DNA of 64,000 bases. It comes from Sipunculus nudus. Its lineage: Eukaryota; Annelida; Sipuncula; Golfingiida; Sipunculidae. Under the pieces are notes generated by a model that did not search any database, was not told the DNA's origin, and saw nothing but the letters and a program-made list of their open reading frames with translations. The DNA lies in the NCBI GenBank assembly GCA_026874595.1, contig CM049315.1:19923664-19987663 (forward strand), written 5' to 3'. Both the position numbers and the translations under genes were made by a program. Of this stretch, positions 1 through 12,420 are shown one piece after another; within the stretch, counting starts at the first letter, position 1; each line of letters begins with the position of its first letter.

Positions 1-1108
1 GATGGCTCTTAAAGGAATCACTACTTCAAAATAAGTATAATCTGAATAAACTGGTCAACCAGAGAAAACATATTTTTTAACAGGTATTGTGATGAAAATG
101 GGTTTTCAAGATATTTTAACTGAAGGCATATTACAAGCAAGTGAAATGCCCCTTATGCCAGAGTCAAGGTCATTTTAATAATATTCGATAATTTATTTTG
201 AAAACATAATGATGTAGGCCCGGAATATGTCTTCCATAATTTACTTGCTAAAGGATTAGGGTACGTGGCCATCATACTTTTATTTAGACATATAAATCAT
301 TATTATTGAACAAGTGTAGATAAACCCTGAGAATTTACAGAACGTTTGCAATAATTCTGAGGCGTTAAATATAAATATTAATTTATGAAGTGTTGATCAT
401 TCATATTACTAAGCAACAGTAGCACGTGACTCTTTTCTATTTTTTTTCTTTTTTTTTTGTTCCTTCTTGAAAAATGACTCTCCCGTGATTCTCCAGGTGT
501 CCTCTCTGATGGGTTCGGAAGCGTCCCTCTTTGAAGGTCAGTGTTCTGCTTTAGGTTAAATCCTTCTCATTTGTCTGTCGTAAATCATATCACTCTTGGT
601 GATCAAGCGCATGAACCTCGATGTACACCTCAAAACATGAATTAACAGGGTGCGCTGCAGGCACTTTTATCATTATTTCCTGTATCAAACGGTTTAATTT
701 CCTGGTGGTATTATCTACCGTTTGTACTAACCGCAAAGGGTTGTAAGATTTTATATAGTTTTATATATTTTGCTTCTTTGTATGCTTCCGTTCTTCTTAA
801 ATTTCCTAACGGCATTGTGTCAAACCATTATCAAACCCGTGTCATTATGTATGTCACGTAAAAAGTAATACATCTAGATGTGCCGCTATTTGAGAAAACT
901 GTATCATAGAATTTGTGATTTTCTTTTTGTGTTTGGTCATTTTGGCCTTCACAAACAAAAACATACATCTGCTTTACTTAGCAGAGCAAGACACATTTCG
1001 ATATGTGAAGTTGTTAAATACAATTGAATATATTAAGACATGATGGTCTTCCAAAATCACCATAAACTGAACGTAGTTAAATATAAACAATAAGTTTTAT
1101 ATATATGA
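1..1108. other. Intergenic, nothing recognised
   Basis: AT-rich sequence without a long open frame, RNA-like fold or clear terminal repeat that I can recognise. Confidence 0.5.
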
Positions 1109-1445
1109 ACAGTGGGCCAGCCAAAGTTGATTTTTTTTTCACTTTTAAGGGCATTGCTTGTTAATAGCAGGCATCCATGCTAGATCAATCAGCCATAGAG
1201 TGAAGAAAAAAGTGTGGTTGGATGCCACCTGAATTTTTTTAATTGCAAGGTCATTTTCAAGGTCAAACTGAAAAATGGGCCAGCAAAGGTCAATTTTTCA
1301 CTTTTGGGGACATTGCTTGTTTTTATCAGGCATCCATGCCAGGTCATCTAACCAAACAGTGATGGAAAAAGTGTAGATGGATGCCATCCTACATTTTTAC
1401 CTTTAAGGTCATTTTCAAGATGATTTACAAGGTCAAACCGATGAA
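1109..1445 (+). repeat. Tandem pair of a ~165-bp dispersed repeat
   Basis: Two adjacent diverged copies share the ordered blocks GGGCCAGC, CATTGCTTGTT, CAGGCATCCATGC, GATGCCA and AAGGTCATTTTCAAG. A third copy lies inverted at 3335-3560. No coding capacity or family name is apparent; it is probably a non-autonomous element or the remains of one. Confidence 0.7.
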
Positions 1446-1734
1446 AATTGAACCTGAACGGGTATAGTGGGTATATAGTATATATATAACATCAATAAAA
1501 CCAAAGTATATTCGATAACCTTAAGCTTAAGACATATTTAACGTTTTTTACTACTCTGAATCAAGACATATGGAAGCGGTGTAAAGCGCGGTAATGTGTC
1601 CCTCAAAGTGTCTTTAAAACAGTTTAAATGATATAAGAAAAATGGCTTTTGTATAATGCAGGATAAGAGGTCCATGAATAACGGATATTTGCTTATAATA
1701 ATGTTGTGTTCGGAGGAAGTTGTGGGTACCAGAA

Positions 1735-1965
1735 CAGGGGCGGATCCAGGAATTAAGTAAAGGAGGGGTCCAAGTCAGACGGACTAATGATAATACCTGA
1801 AAAACGGTCCCCAGGTCTGGAAAAAAGGGTCCAGGCCACAATAATTGGTCTGAACTCTTCAAAAAATGTGCGGCAGCTGAATGGGGAGGGGGGGGGGGCG
1901 AACGGGTGGGGGTGGGGGGTGGTTCCCGAACCCCTTTGACCCCTCCTCTGGATACACTTCTGCAG
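1735..1965 (+). repeat. GGATCCAGGA-family interspersed repeat, copy 1
   Basis: Starts near GGGCGGATCCAGGA, has GGGGTCC and GGTCCAGG blocks and a G-rich run, and ends near CCCCTCCTCTGGATAC, which is an imperfect inversion of its start. A near full-length copy lies on the opposite strand at 47396-47615 and a truncated one at 40289-40425. The inverted ends suggest a MITE of about 220 bp. The open frames on the minus strand here (1614-2052) are rejected as repeat artefacts. Confidence 0.65.
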
Positions 1966-3334
1966 AAGACCCTGGATGGACGTTTCACATTCAAAGTTCA
2001 AACGCATACTGAAACAATCAAAACGGAAACGGAACAAAATAGAATTGTTCACAAAGCATTTATTTGTTGAACTTCAATGTAGAACACCACATATAAAATT
2101 GTCCTTTAAAACATCACAGTATACATTCCGGTGTACATAAAAGTTACACATCAAAGATGAATGTTATGCAATACTGCTGAACAATAGGTCAAATATTTAG
2201 CTGAAAAATATGTCTGAGATAAGAAATTGTATAACACCCCCAGATCTGTCATGACAGCTACAAATTAGAGCACCAGTGGTTTGTATCTCAAGATTTTAAC
2301 AGCTTATATGATAATTGTTTAACTAAAAAACCCACAAAATCTTAAATAAACAGCATACAGATCAACTAATAACCAACTAATAAAACAAATAGTGACTAGT
2401 ATATTACCAAATCTGCTAGATGATATATTTGAATTAACTATCTGAAAAAATGGTATAGCTCTAGAGGGCAATAACGACCAAATTACCAAAAAATTATTAT
2501 TTTTACTGTCACTATTACTTTTTTATTATTGTCATCATATTTCCATATGACTGAAATGGTTTCAGACACACCTGGGACTTTCATTTATGCATGCAAACAA
2601 TTAATTAGTCAAAGATATTCAATAAGAAATCTTATTATTGGTGAACATTTTGTCTCAACACTGTAGTCGTCATAGTAGCATGTACATGCTAGTGTTTTTA
2701 GGATTCTCTCTAGGGCTCTGAATATAAATAAAACTAGTTGGAAAACGACAGTATAAAAATGATTATGCACCAGTTAGCGCTATCATAAATGAAACATTTG
2801 CAGAATGCATCAATTTGAGACTTGATCTGCTTCGTGACAAAAAAAAATTAAAATTTTATATCACTGCAGTGGAAGGAGTAAACAACTTGATATTGAAGAA
2901 ACTGCTGTCAAATTGTCAATACATGTTAACATAGAACAAGCTGACATCTATAACAAAACAAAGCGTAGCCGTGTCAAAGTTGCCAGCGCCCCTGGTGGCC
3001 ACAGTCGTATTGCAAAAAGTAGCTTACTCATGTGGCCTATGCATGATAAAATGACAATGTTTTAAGTATGTGCATTCAGACGTCTGAGAGGTGAGTGAGA
3101 GACAAACACACAAACCATCGGACAGGACGATCAGACTATGTACAGTGCAATACACGGTTACAAATTAAGTTAAACCACACTGCTGTAGTATATATAGTAA
3201 ATTATGTAATTTATTTTATTCATTACAAGTTTATCTGTTTGCAATACTAAATTTTCATTTGCAATCAACAAAACAAGTTGATATATAGACATTTTAAATG
3301 AAAAAAGTGGCCTATTATACACCAAACATGGATA
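1966..3334. other. Intergenic, nothing recognised
   Basis: AT-rich, no supported gene or named repeat. Confidence 0.45.
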
Positions 3335-3560
3335 AAAACGAAATTTTATACCTTTGTGACCTTGATGACCTTCAAAATGACCTTCAAATTCAAATTTCGC
3401 GGTGGCATTCACCCATATCTTATTTACCTCCTGTTACTGGCCTGATCCCACATGGATGCCTGCTATTAACACGCGATGCCGTAAAAATAATTCTAGAGGA
3501 CTTTTCAGAGTTTGCTGGCCAACTAGAACGAGTATTTATCATCCTAGACACGAATTCATC
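3335..3560 (-). repeat. Inverted copy of the 1109-1445 repeat family
   Basis: Read on the minus strand it shows GGCCAGC, then TTAATAGCAGGCATCCATG, then AATGCCACC, then AAGGTCATTTTGAAGGTCA, in the same order as the copies at 1109-1445. It lies about 1.9 kb away in opposite orientation, so the pair could form a snap-back structure. Confidence 0.65.
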
Positions 3561-5691
3561 GTAGTGCTTACACGATAACTTTCGACATTAATATAAATTC
3601 TTTAAACAACTGTCGGCCTCATGATGATAAGTTAAAAACCACCCACGTGACTAGAATACAAATAATGAAATACATAGGAAGTACGTTTTATGTAAGACAT
3701 GATCAGACTTTTTGTGTCTGATGCAAATAGCTTAATCCAATCTCCTAAAATCGATCGTTATTGTCTAGACTTATTTTCTGCTTTCTTTCAATTTTTTTTT
3801 CTGTAAAATATGAAATTTAACCATCTGGTCCCCCATGCGTTACAGAGGGACACTTGAGGAGAAGACATTTTTCTTCACAATGTGAATAACTCTATTTGTG
3901 TCTGGGCTTAATATTCGTGAATTACTGTGGACCACTAAATGTTGCATAAAACAGTAATCAAACATTTTTTCTTGAATTAGCTTAAAATCCTAATCTGTGA
4001 TTTGTCAATTGACACTGATACTTAAATATTAAATTCCTATTCCAAACAGCTGTGATCGCTATTGATTCCTGCGACAATGGGGTTTGTTTTCAATCATGTC
4101 TGTTTGTTTTTTTCTCATCTGTAGGCAGAAGCACGCACAATTACTAAAAAAATACTGATATCCATTAAACTTTGCGTAGGGATAGGAAGACCCAGGTACA
4201 GAGACACAAATACAACAAATCCAGAATGTTTTTTCCCGTGGCGGAGGCGTGCCCTCTATTGAGTTTCTTTCTAATTTGTTCTAACATGACTGCATTACAA
4301 GATTTTCTGTTTTTATAAAAAAAAGTTCTGTTTTTATAAACGGAACGAATATTTCTGCATATAAAATTACTGACGAGATACGTGGTAAACTTGGGCATAC
4401 GACGGTCAAACATTTTGTCTTGAATAAGCTCAATATCCATGACATCTTTGATTTGTCATCTGAAATGTATGTCGTTAATTCCGTTAAGCTTTAATTAGTG
4501 TTATTTTGGCTGTATGAATTCGATGCCGAAAGATACCATTTTCAAAAATTTAATACAATTAAACAAACAGACACAGTCAAAATGGACTGGTACATATACA
4601 ATCTACACTGTATGAACAGGTGTTTCGTAACACTGAAATATATGGAGTTTACAAAGATTTTCTCAACTTTATAGTTTCATATGCGAGAAAACCTACGGAC
4701 TACAACACAGCATAACTGTCATACAAAGAGATTTTGGATAGCGGTATGGAAATGCTCGATAATTTTCTAAATGCTTATAATAAGTTATGAAAAAATATAT
4801 TTTTTTTACAAATTTCAACGTCAAAGTGGGTCACAATGTATTATTATAATATGGCATTATTCCTTTTATTCTCAGTGGAATCTTCCGGCTAACCTTTGAT
4901 CAACAAAATCACATATCCCCTTTTATTACATAAACTTGTAATTTCTTCATTAAAGGAACAAAACACCATATAAAAAAAAGGAATGCTATTTCTCAGTGGT
5001 GCCGGGCACAGCTGAACTTGTGTATTATAATCCATGAGACGTGTAGGGTAGATTAGACATATAGAAAAACAGGGACCATTAGGCATAAACACGAAAAATC
5101 CATTAACCTGACATAGATCTTTTACATCAAACCAATCTAACAGTCATGTTCTTTTTTTAACGCTCACTTTAAAAATGATTCTGAACCATTTAGGTGACTG
5201 AATAATTGAACACAATGGAAACATAGTTTTAGCGTAAGAACCGACACCGCTTGCAGGAGGACAAATTCTAGAATATACAGTTATGTTTCTTCACTGAGCG
5301 TAAATAAAATTATATAGAAGAATATACACATGAATGTTAATCATATAAATCACATAAATCGACTATAAAAGGCTGATGTACATGCATTCGGAAAAATATA
5401 AAAAAGATAAAAGGTAAATTAATTTAAAAAAAGGATGACCATTCAGGTACCTTGCAAAAAAGTTTCGACTTTTGTTAATATGACTGTGGTGTTATGATAT
5501 ATGCTTCATACCATCTGCAATTTCTCGTCTGGATTATTTAAACTCCGTATGCACAATCAGATTTAGAAAATAATAAAAACAAATAATGTCATTTCGTCCT
5601 TTTAAATGTTGTATGCATCAACAAAAATAATTCGCACCACAAGATATGAATGCCACGTGCAAAGTTAATCATTTTAATTTTAATTGATTTT
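3561..5691. other. Intergenic, nothing recognised
   Basis: No supported gene. Short open frames here lack codon structure or splice context. Confidence 0.45.
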
Positions 5692-6310
5692 TAGCTCAGC
5701 TGACTATAAGTCATCTGAGCTATAGTCGTGGTCCATTGTCCGTCGTCCGTCCGTCTGTCCGTCCGTCCGTCTGTCCGTCCGTCTGTCCGTCTGGATGTCC
5801 GTCCGTAAGACTGGCACGTTTCGACACCGTTCGACCTACGAATCTGAAATTCGGCATACAGTTAGATGTCCCCAAAATCTCCTACCATGCCAAAAATTGG
5901 GTCAATATGACTTCGTTCCTTCGAGATATTACGGAAAAACCTCAATGTTTTATTAGAAATCTATTTTCACACTTCAGGACTGCCTAATATCAAAACCAGG
6001 AAAGGTAGGAATTTTTTTTTTCAGTAATACTACTTTAAGTAATCAAAATTGAATTGTATACCAAAAATTAGATCAAAATCTGTTAAATTTTTTTAAATAT
6101 TGGCAAAAATATAAAATTGGTACCTTAAATTTTGCCCAAGTTTGACCATGGCACGTTTTTTTCCTGTAACTGCTGTGGATTTAATTCTAAAGCATGTTTT
6201 TGTTACCATTTCAACTGTTAAAACAAAAAAATTGAAACCAGTTGATCAAAAACTGTAGATTTTATTCAATTTTTAAAGGACCATGTCATATATTGTTTAC
6301 ACCAAGCTAG
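5692..6310 (+). repeat. Dispersed repeat with palindromic head, unit 1
   Basis: Begins with a near-perfect 31-nt palindrome (5692-5722; arms TAGCTCAGCTGACT and AGTCATCTGAGCTA, one mismatch, ATA loop). A GTCC microsatellite follows, then a body with CATACAGTTAGATGTCCCC, TTCCTTCGAGATATTA and GCCTAATATCAAAACCA. Related units lie at 6311-6990, 7801-7960 and 42398-43085. It looks like a molluscan-type non-autonomous element; the family name is unknown to me. Confidence 0.7.
5731..5807 (+). repeat. (GTCC)n-rich microsatellite
   Basis: Interrupted GTCC/GTCT repeats directly after the palindromic head. They create the proline/serine/valine-rich open frame at 5736, which I do not regard as a gene. 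Confidence 0.85.
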
Positions 6311-6990
6311 TGTTATGCAGTTTACTAGAGCTCAGCTCCCCAGCTTCAGCTCTAAGTTCCTTAAATTTTGCATACAGTTAGATGTCCCCCAAATCCTCTA
6401 CCATACTAAAAGTTTGGTCACTAGGACTGCATTCCTTCGAGATATTAAGAAAAAACATCATTTTTCCATTAAAACCCCATTGTTACACTTTACGATTGCC
6501 TAATATCAAAACCACTGATCTGACATTGATAATATATAATATACATATTTTTCTATACATTCGCTATGCATATGCCAGAAATGATGTCAGTATCGTGTAA
6601 TTGATTTAAGTTCTAGGCCTAACCATAATGCACTTTGTAAAAAATCAAGAAATATATTTACTCTCTTAACATGAAAATTGCTGAAGGTAGACATTTTTTG
6701 CCAGGGATATAACATTATTTAATCAAGATTCAATTGTATTCCCAAAATTAGTTCTGAATTTTTCAAATTTTATAAGTTATTAGCATAAATATAAAATCAG
6801 TACCTTAAATTTTGCCCAACTTTGGCCATGGCATGTTTTTTTCCTGTAAGCACTGTTGATTTAATTTTCATATCTTGCACTGGTAAGGATTTAAGCTTCT
6901 AAATTCTGAAGTTATAAAAGGAATTGGTCAAAAACTAGCTTTTATGAATGTTTTTATGAGACCATATCACACCTTGGCTGTACTGAAGCC
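6311..6990 (+). repeat. Dispersed repeat, unit 2 (headless)
   Basis: Repeats the body of unit 1 in the same orientation: CATACAGTTAGATGTCCCC, then TTCCTTCGAGATATTAAG, then GCCTAATATCAAAACCACTG, then a CCATGGCATGTTTTTTTCCTG block. The palindrome and GTCC tract are missing. Confidence 0.65.
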
Positions 6991-7800
6991 CCTCTTTTAT
7001 GTCCCACAATGACCTTTCAGACCAATTATGCATGCTTGAAGCGAGGCACTCTGCAGCCAGCCAGCTCTTGGGTGGCTTCAACTGGATCTAACTGTCCAAC
7101 CCCCTCCACTAGTATTTGTTTAGGCCATAAACATAACAACAAACTTTTTTTAATATTTGGTTTATGATAAGAACTTAAAAAAATAAATGGAAAAGGAATT
7201 TATAGTTAATGAGTTACAGGGGATTACCTTGCAATTACTGATCATTTATGGATCTTCCATTGATGGCCAAAATTGTATTTCAAATAACACCATGCAGTCA
7301 CCATTGGGTATTTTTCATTTCAACCATAAAAATGAAAAAAAAATAATTAAAATAAATTGTTGTTTACTATTAGGGATTATATGAAGCAAGATAATGATAG
7401 ACAAGGATGCAGTTGATTATATTAAATTAATCTAAATTTCATGGTCTTTTCAAGGTCTTTAACTTGTTGGTTTATATTTATTACAAAATTAAAATAATAA
7501 ATAAATATGTCAAAAATTTAAAATATAACTCAGACAAGTGTTCATTAAAGATTTTAATTTGTTAGACTTATAAGTCATGGTTGTATCAGTTGTTACATGA
7601 GACTGGCTAAATAATCAAAATTTATATTGCTGGTCCTTTATTTCAGTTCATAAAATTAAACATTCCCAACTCCAGTTTGCTCCTGGTTTGATATATTGGG
7701 TGTTTTGATCCTTGGATTAATTTTAGCACATGTATTAGTTTTATAGCTGAGAATACTTTTCTTTTCTTCCTGATACCATTTAAAAAAATATAAATATTCA
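6991..7800. other. AT-rich spacer between repeat units
   Basis: No gene seen. The short open frames (7187, 7643) have no features of a real protein. Confidence 0.4.
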
Positions 7801-7960
7801 AATTTTTCCTGTTAGTGCTGTGGATATAATTTTCACAGCATGTACACATTAACATTTCATCTGTTAAAATCTGAAATTTGAAACCAATTTATCAAAAACT
7901 GTAGATTTTATTCAAGTTTCCAGGTACCATGTCTTCATTGTTTGCATCAGATTAGTATAA
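7801..7960 (+). repeat. Dispersed repeat, unit 3 (partial)
   Basis: Contains TCCTGTTAGTGCTGTGGAT, the CACAGCATG block and AAAACTGTAGATTTTATTCAA, which also occur in units 1 and 2 and in part in the 42398-43085 copy. Confidence 0.55.
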
Positions 7961-8053
7961 ATGCAGTGTACTGGGCAGTTACATAACACCTTCAGGTCTG
8001 ACCTACTGCCACTGTGAGTGTCTGGGTCAGGCTGGGTCAGGCAGTAATTACCA

Positions 8054-8144
8054 GAGAGCCTCTCTTTCTCTCTCTCTCTGGCAGTCTAGGTCTCTCTTTC
8101 TCTCTCTTTCTCTCCTCTGCTTTTTCTCTTTCTTTCTCCATCTT

Positions 8145-8192
<48 letters not shown>
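8054..8192 (+). repeat. CT-rich microsatellite
   Basis: Interrupted, then pure (CT)n. It creates Ser/Leu-rich and Arg/Glu-rich open frames on the two strands, which are not genes. Confidence 0.95.
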
Positions 8193-8195
<3 letters not shown>

Positions 8196-8269
8196 GGAGC
8201 AATCCTCAGAGGAGTTGTGTGACAACGGTTGAGTGCCACCACCGTCATATATATATTTTGCTCCTAGGA
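8191..8269. repeat. 11-bp perfect inverted repeat
   Basis: TCCTAGGAGCA at 8191-8201 is exactly inverted at 8259-8269 (TGCTCCTAGGA), enclosing 57 bp. The left arm begins within the last bases of the CT tract. Confidence 0.6.
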
Positions 8270-8654
8270 ACTGCACTTTTTGTGTATGTTGACGCGTCGT
8301 AAGATTTCCATATATCTCATAAGGAGGGGGATTTATTAATGCAGATTAAACAATAAAAAATGTGAAACTACTTGTTTTTGGTGGTCTTATTCAGCAATAC
8401 GACGGGCAATTCTCGGCTGCTGTAATAGCGTAGGTTCAAACTAACTGTCATGTAATAAATATATAACCATAAAACATGTTAAATACTAACATCAGGCTTA
8501 TATTTTGGTCTGCTGCTTATTTTAACCGTGTCCCCAGACTTCAATCAGCTAATTAAAAAGCCTGCGAGTCATGGTCTCACGGCTAGTTGTTCAGATGCAA
8601 ATGAGATCATGTGATCGATCTATCTTGATACATATGAATACGTTTATAAATATT

Positions 8655-8830
8655 TCAAGACCGCTATGAATAACTGATTTGTTTACATGGGAAAATGGAC
8701 CATAGGCGAACAGGCTTACTGACAAAGGGCAGAAACAGATTTGGCTGTATAAAAATAAAACCCCGCTGATTTCAATATGATTTATCTATTGAATACAAAG
8801 TCCACTTTAACAGACGCATTCAAACAAGAA
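8655..8830 (+). repeat. Diverged repeat paired with 17048-17235
   Basis: Shares CAAGACCGCTATGAATA, TTTGTTTACATG and TTCAATATGAT blocks in the same order and spacing as 17048-17235. Both copies lack an open frame. Confidence 0.55.
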
Positions 8831-9514
8831 AAGTGCAAGCAAATGGATAGAAGCCTCCGCCATCGGAGCACACGTTTCAAAAACGCTCTGCGAACATACT
8901 GGACACCATCATCCTGAGATGTTGGCGCTCGACTGGTGGCCGGTCACCATGCGCGTGGCATGAGGATAGACCTGCGCATTCCCTTAAATTTTGCCCATAA
9001 TCCGAGGTTTTTTCGTGCATTATCAATTAATTATACCTTGACAACACTCTATTCTCAAATTAGCTCTGTTAAAGAATGGCTTTGGACCCCAACTGGGACA
9101 AAAGAAATACCCGCATGTCACAGTGGAAGAGAAGCCATTGTCTGGAAAATTTTCTCAGAAATTAGGGGATTTTCTTTTAGTTCTATCTTTACTCACCAGA
9201 GATTGTCATTCAAATCTGTTCTGATCTTTTGCATCAAATTATCCACAGAAAAAAAATACCAAGGGTAACACATGATGACTATCTCCACCTGGCGGAGGTA
9301 TAATGTTATGGCATATATTTTCATGTAATAAAAAATCAGAATAGCACTGGAAAGAGCTGAGCAATTAAGATATTCACGAACTTCCCGAGGGATATCCAGC
9401 CTTGCGTATATTTTAAATTATTTTTGCAAGAACCTTCGAGTCCAATTTCTGCTTTGCATAAATGGAATCTAGATTAAAGTAATATTTTAATAGTCCTTTC
9501 TTATCGGAGGACCT
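8831..9514. other. Intergenic; a 110-codon open frame of unknown merit
   Basis: The plus-strand frame at 8936-9268 has no domain, signal or repeat that I recognise, and no obvious splice partner. Treated as chance. Confidence 0.35.
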
Positions 9515-10330
9515 TTACAAGTGATATGGGACACGACCGGTCACAATAGGGGATACGACCGGCTCCGATCACAAGACATGGACAATCGTAGGACGGCCGT
9601 GTGAACATTCACTGGTTATCGCTGGTGAAGATAAAAGGGATATAATCGGTCGCAAGCATGTCATGGATCCCGCCCGAAACCCTCCCCCGACTGGTCTGGC
9701 CGTACGTCGTCGTAGATAATCGTTATCATTAATTGGTGGCAGACCCTCATGTGACCGTCTTACGATGGTCATACCCAGTCACAATCAGCATAATGCCTCT
9801 ACTACCAGCCATCGGTCATAATGATGGCCGTATGACACCTGTAATTCTATCACAAAGTCTAGTAGGAAAAACTGTCATAGACAGTCCTACGAAAAGCCCC
9901 ATGAATTCGCAGGACAAGTTGCAGGGATTTATTGGTGAGTGTGCCATGTACCACGATAGTATGAAGCCTAGGTCTCCCTTTAGCACGTCCTTCTATGGTC
10001 TCTCATGAAGAGACATCCAGTTCTCCCATTTCAGCCAAGTTTTAGCCACGTTTCGAAACAGTACGGCCACCTTCACATAAGGCAGTGTCACGACATCATA
10101 TGGCATTCATGGGTGACACTGACAAGAGGATTTGCCGTGGCCCCGCTCCCAGGGTTTGGCAAGCGAAATAAGTTCCATAAGATCATTACATATCAAGAGC
10201 TACGTTCTGTCCATTTCTCTGAACATCAAAATTAGAACTTGGTCCCCTCTCCACCATCCACATTCATTCACGTCCACGGCAGCCTAAAGCCTGCGTCACA
10301 CTCTCAGGGGTGAGGGAACGGCGACGGATT
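9515..10330. repeat. GC-richer patch with ACGACCGG and CGTACGATGGTC-like motifs
   Basis: Markedly higher GC than its neighbours, with repeated ACGACCGG, GACCGTCTTACGATGGTC and an AGCCTGCGTCACAC string near 10286. The last resembles the GTCACAC core of the Harbinger end at 28641. A related motif, GACCATCGTACGGT, occurs at about 22971. It could be the terminus of an old DNA transposon. Open frames inside are unsupported. Confidence 0.3.
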
Positions 10331-12164
10331 GTCTTTGGACTGTGTAATCACGGACAATCTGTGGAAATCACACATTTTTAAGATCGTGATCCTATCAACG
10401 AAGATTCTCACGTATTGAGTACGGCAAACGCGCTCTCTGCGATTGATTTTGACGGTGTCTGAGTGTCACCAGACACTGTGACTTTTTGTATGGCATATTC
10501 TGATAGGGAGTATAACCAGAGGATTGTTATGATAACTTGTACATTAATGTGGAGCATCATGTCTAGATATTAGCGTGAGAACTTTGGTTAGAGGGCACAC
10601 GTGTCTCTTTTGATGTTAATTTTCGTTAAAATCCGTGGAAGCCGTCCCTGTTCACACGGTTGTTGAAGACCTAAAAGGATGAGCACCTCTTTAGTTTGGT
10701 TTTTCCATCTTAAGATTCATGTAATAATAGTCGGCATAATAGGTAGTGGTGATTGGTCAGAAGACGGTCAGGACTTGTGACGTAAGCAAGCATACGTGAT
10801 TAAGAAGGTATTTGCGACAACTGCCCCATCAGCGCGCCAGTTCTCTGAAGCCTTACGATATCTGTAGTCTAGGGGCAGGTCTGCGTGCATCAAAGTCTAG
10901 ACAGCTGAGAGATGATGTCTATAAGCGTAGTTAGTCGGTGTCAGAGGAAGGCCAGAGAGGACTTCAGAACGCTCAGTTCAGTGCTGTTTGTACTGTGTCT
11001 CCAGAGGCAAACCAGGACTCTACTGCAGCATTGTTTGGATATCTATACTGAACTGATTTTACTGTGTATACAGCGCGAACAAACAATGAGGCGAGCAGGG
11101 CAGCATTCCGATGCCATGTGTGCGCGATGGTCATGTTATCAGGAACAATGTAAACAGTGTGTATAGTATTAACGGACATGGTGATTTATTCTGTGTTTAT
11201 TGTCGGACGCTTGTGCTGATATAACATCGGTGCTGATATGTAAGGAGCGTCTCTTCAGAGAGATGTAAGAGTATTTTTTCTTTAATACATTAATTTGTTT
11301 TGTTAACTCATGTTTCATTCATCTGTTGGAGTGTACGTATGTATGAGCTTCAGCCAGTAGGTTTGTATTTAAAAGAACCTGGTCGTTTACATCTTTAGTT
11401 GTGTGACACTAAGGGCGTCAGCACGGCAGATGTGACAATTGGTGTATTCTTCATTTTACTTTTTGCTTCAGAATGAATAACTTAATTGAATTTGTTTCAT
11501 TTGGTTTTCTATCAACTAAATCCCCCATTAACAACAAAGGGATGCGACAAAACATTTGCTAGGCATTGGAATTATAATGTACTGCACGCACCAGTATGTA
11601 TTCCTTTGATTATAAACATTTTAAAGTTAATCAAATAAAGCTGAATACAATGTAAAATTATTCCATGAATTAAACGCGTTTAAATAACGCATAAGTGATG
11701 TTCCTAAAAATGAGTAATTTGCTTCCAAGACAGGAACCCATGGTGGCTTTAGAAACGAAGGTTTTCGTAAGCTGACTTTGTTATTTTAACCACTGTCATT
11801 TCTCGAACATAAGTTGAAAGGAACGCTTGAAGATAGGATATGAATTAATTTGATCAATGTGGCTAAGATAAAACAAATTTCAATCTCATGAATATACGAA
11901 ACAAGGAGAATTTGAGACTAAAATATGAATGACTTTCTCTGATGTGATTAGGATGTAGGACATCAAGTTGGGCTAGGGACATAAATTGTACAAATACCCT
12001 TTTGTGACATGAGGATGAAAGAAAGACCAGGTGGAAAGTGTTTTTATTGAAACCATTGTCACATAACTAATATTTAATCGAATATTTTTATATTTAATTT
12101 AGCTTAATTATCTAGACTGTGTAAAGTTCTCTTTCATTTGTCTTTGGTTTCGCTTTTTTCAGCA
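10331..12164. other. Intergenic, no supported gene
   Basis: Includes a GC-richer segment at 10770-11450 bounded by TGTGACG and TGTGACA. I considered it as a long terminal repeat but could not confirm flanking duplications. Confidence 0.35.
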
Positions 12165-12420
12165 GGTAGAACACATGCACAAAGAGTATTTATTTTCTAC
12201 GTTTGCATGGCATATGGTGTGCCATTAATTTTTGCCGTCACACATATCATTTTATAGAGCGGACATACGCTTTTGCTTTGCTTAAATAAGTTTAAAACGC
12301 ACAGGATGATACTAATACATAAAATATGTGTTATATTAATAAATACAGAATTATTATATCAATAAATAATGATGCATAGTATATATGTTTATGTAGAATG
12401 TTTCTGCAATGAATGTAAAT
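12165..12420 (+). repeat. Diverged repeat paired with 14600-14880
   Basis: Shares TTTGCATGGCA, ATGGTGTG, GTCACA, AGAGCGGACATAC and TAAATAAGTTTAAAAC with 14600-14880, in order. Same orientation, no coding capacity. Confidence 0.6.

Noticed and set aside
1614-2052. Minus-strand Pro-rich frames of 126 and 99 codons
   Set aside because: They lie in the G-rich part of a dispersed repeat that recurs at 47396, and differ in frame between copies.
8014-8248. Ser/Leu-rich and Arg/Glu-rich frames
   Set aside because: Products of the CT microsatellite.
10776-11446. LTR bounded by TGTGACG and TGTGACA
   Set aside because: No matching flanking duplication, primer-binding site or polyadenylation signal could be confirmed.
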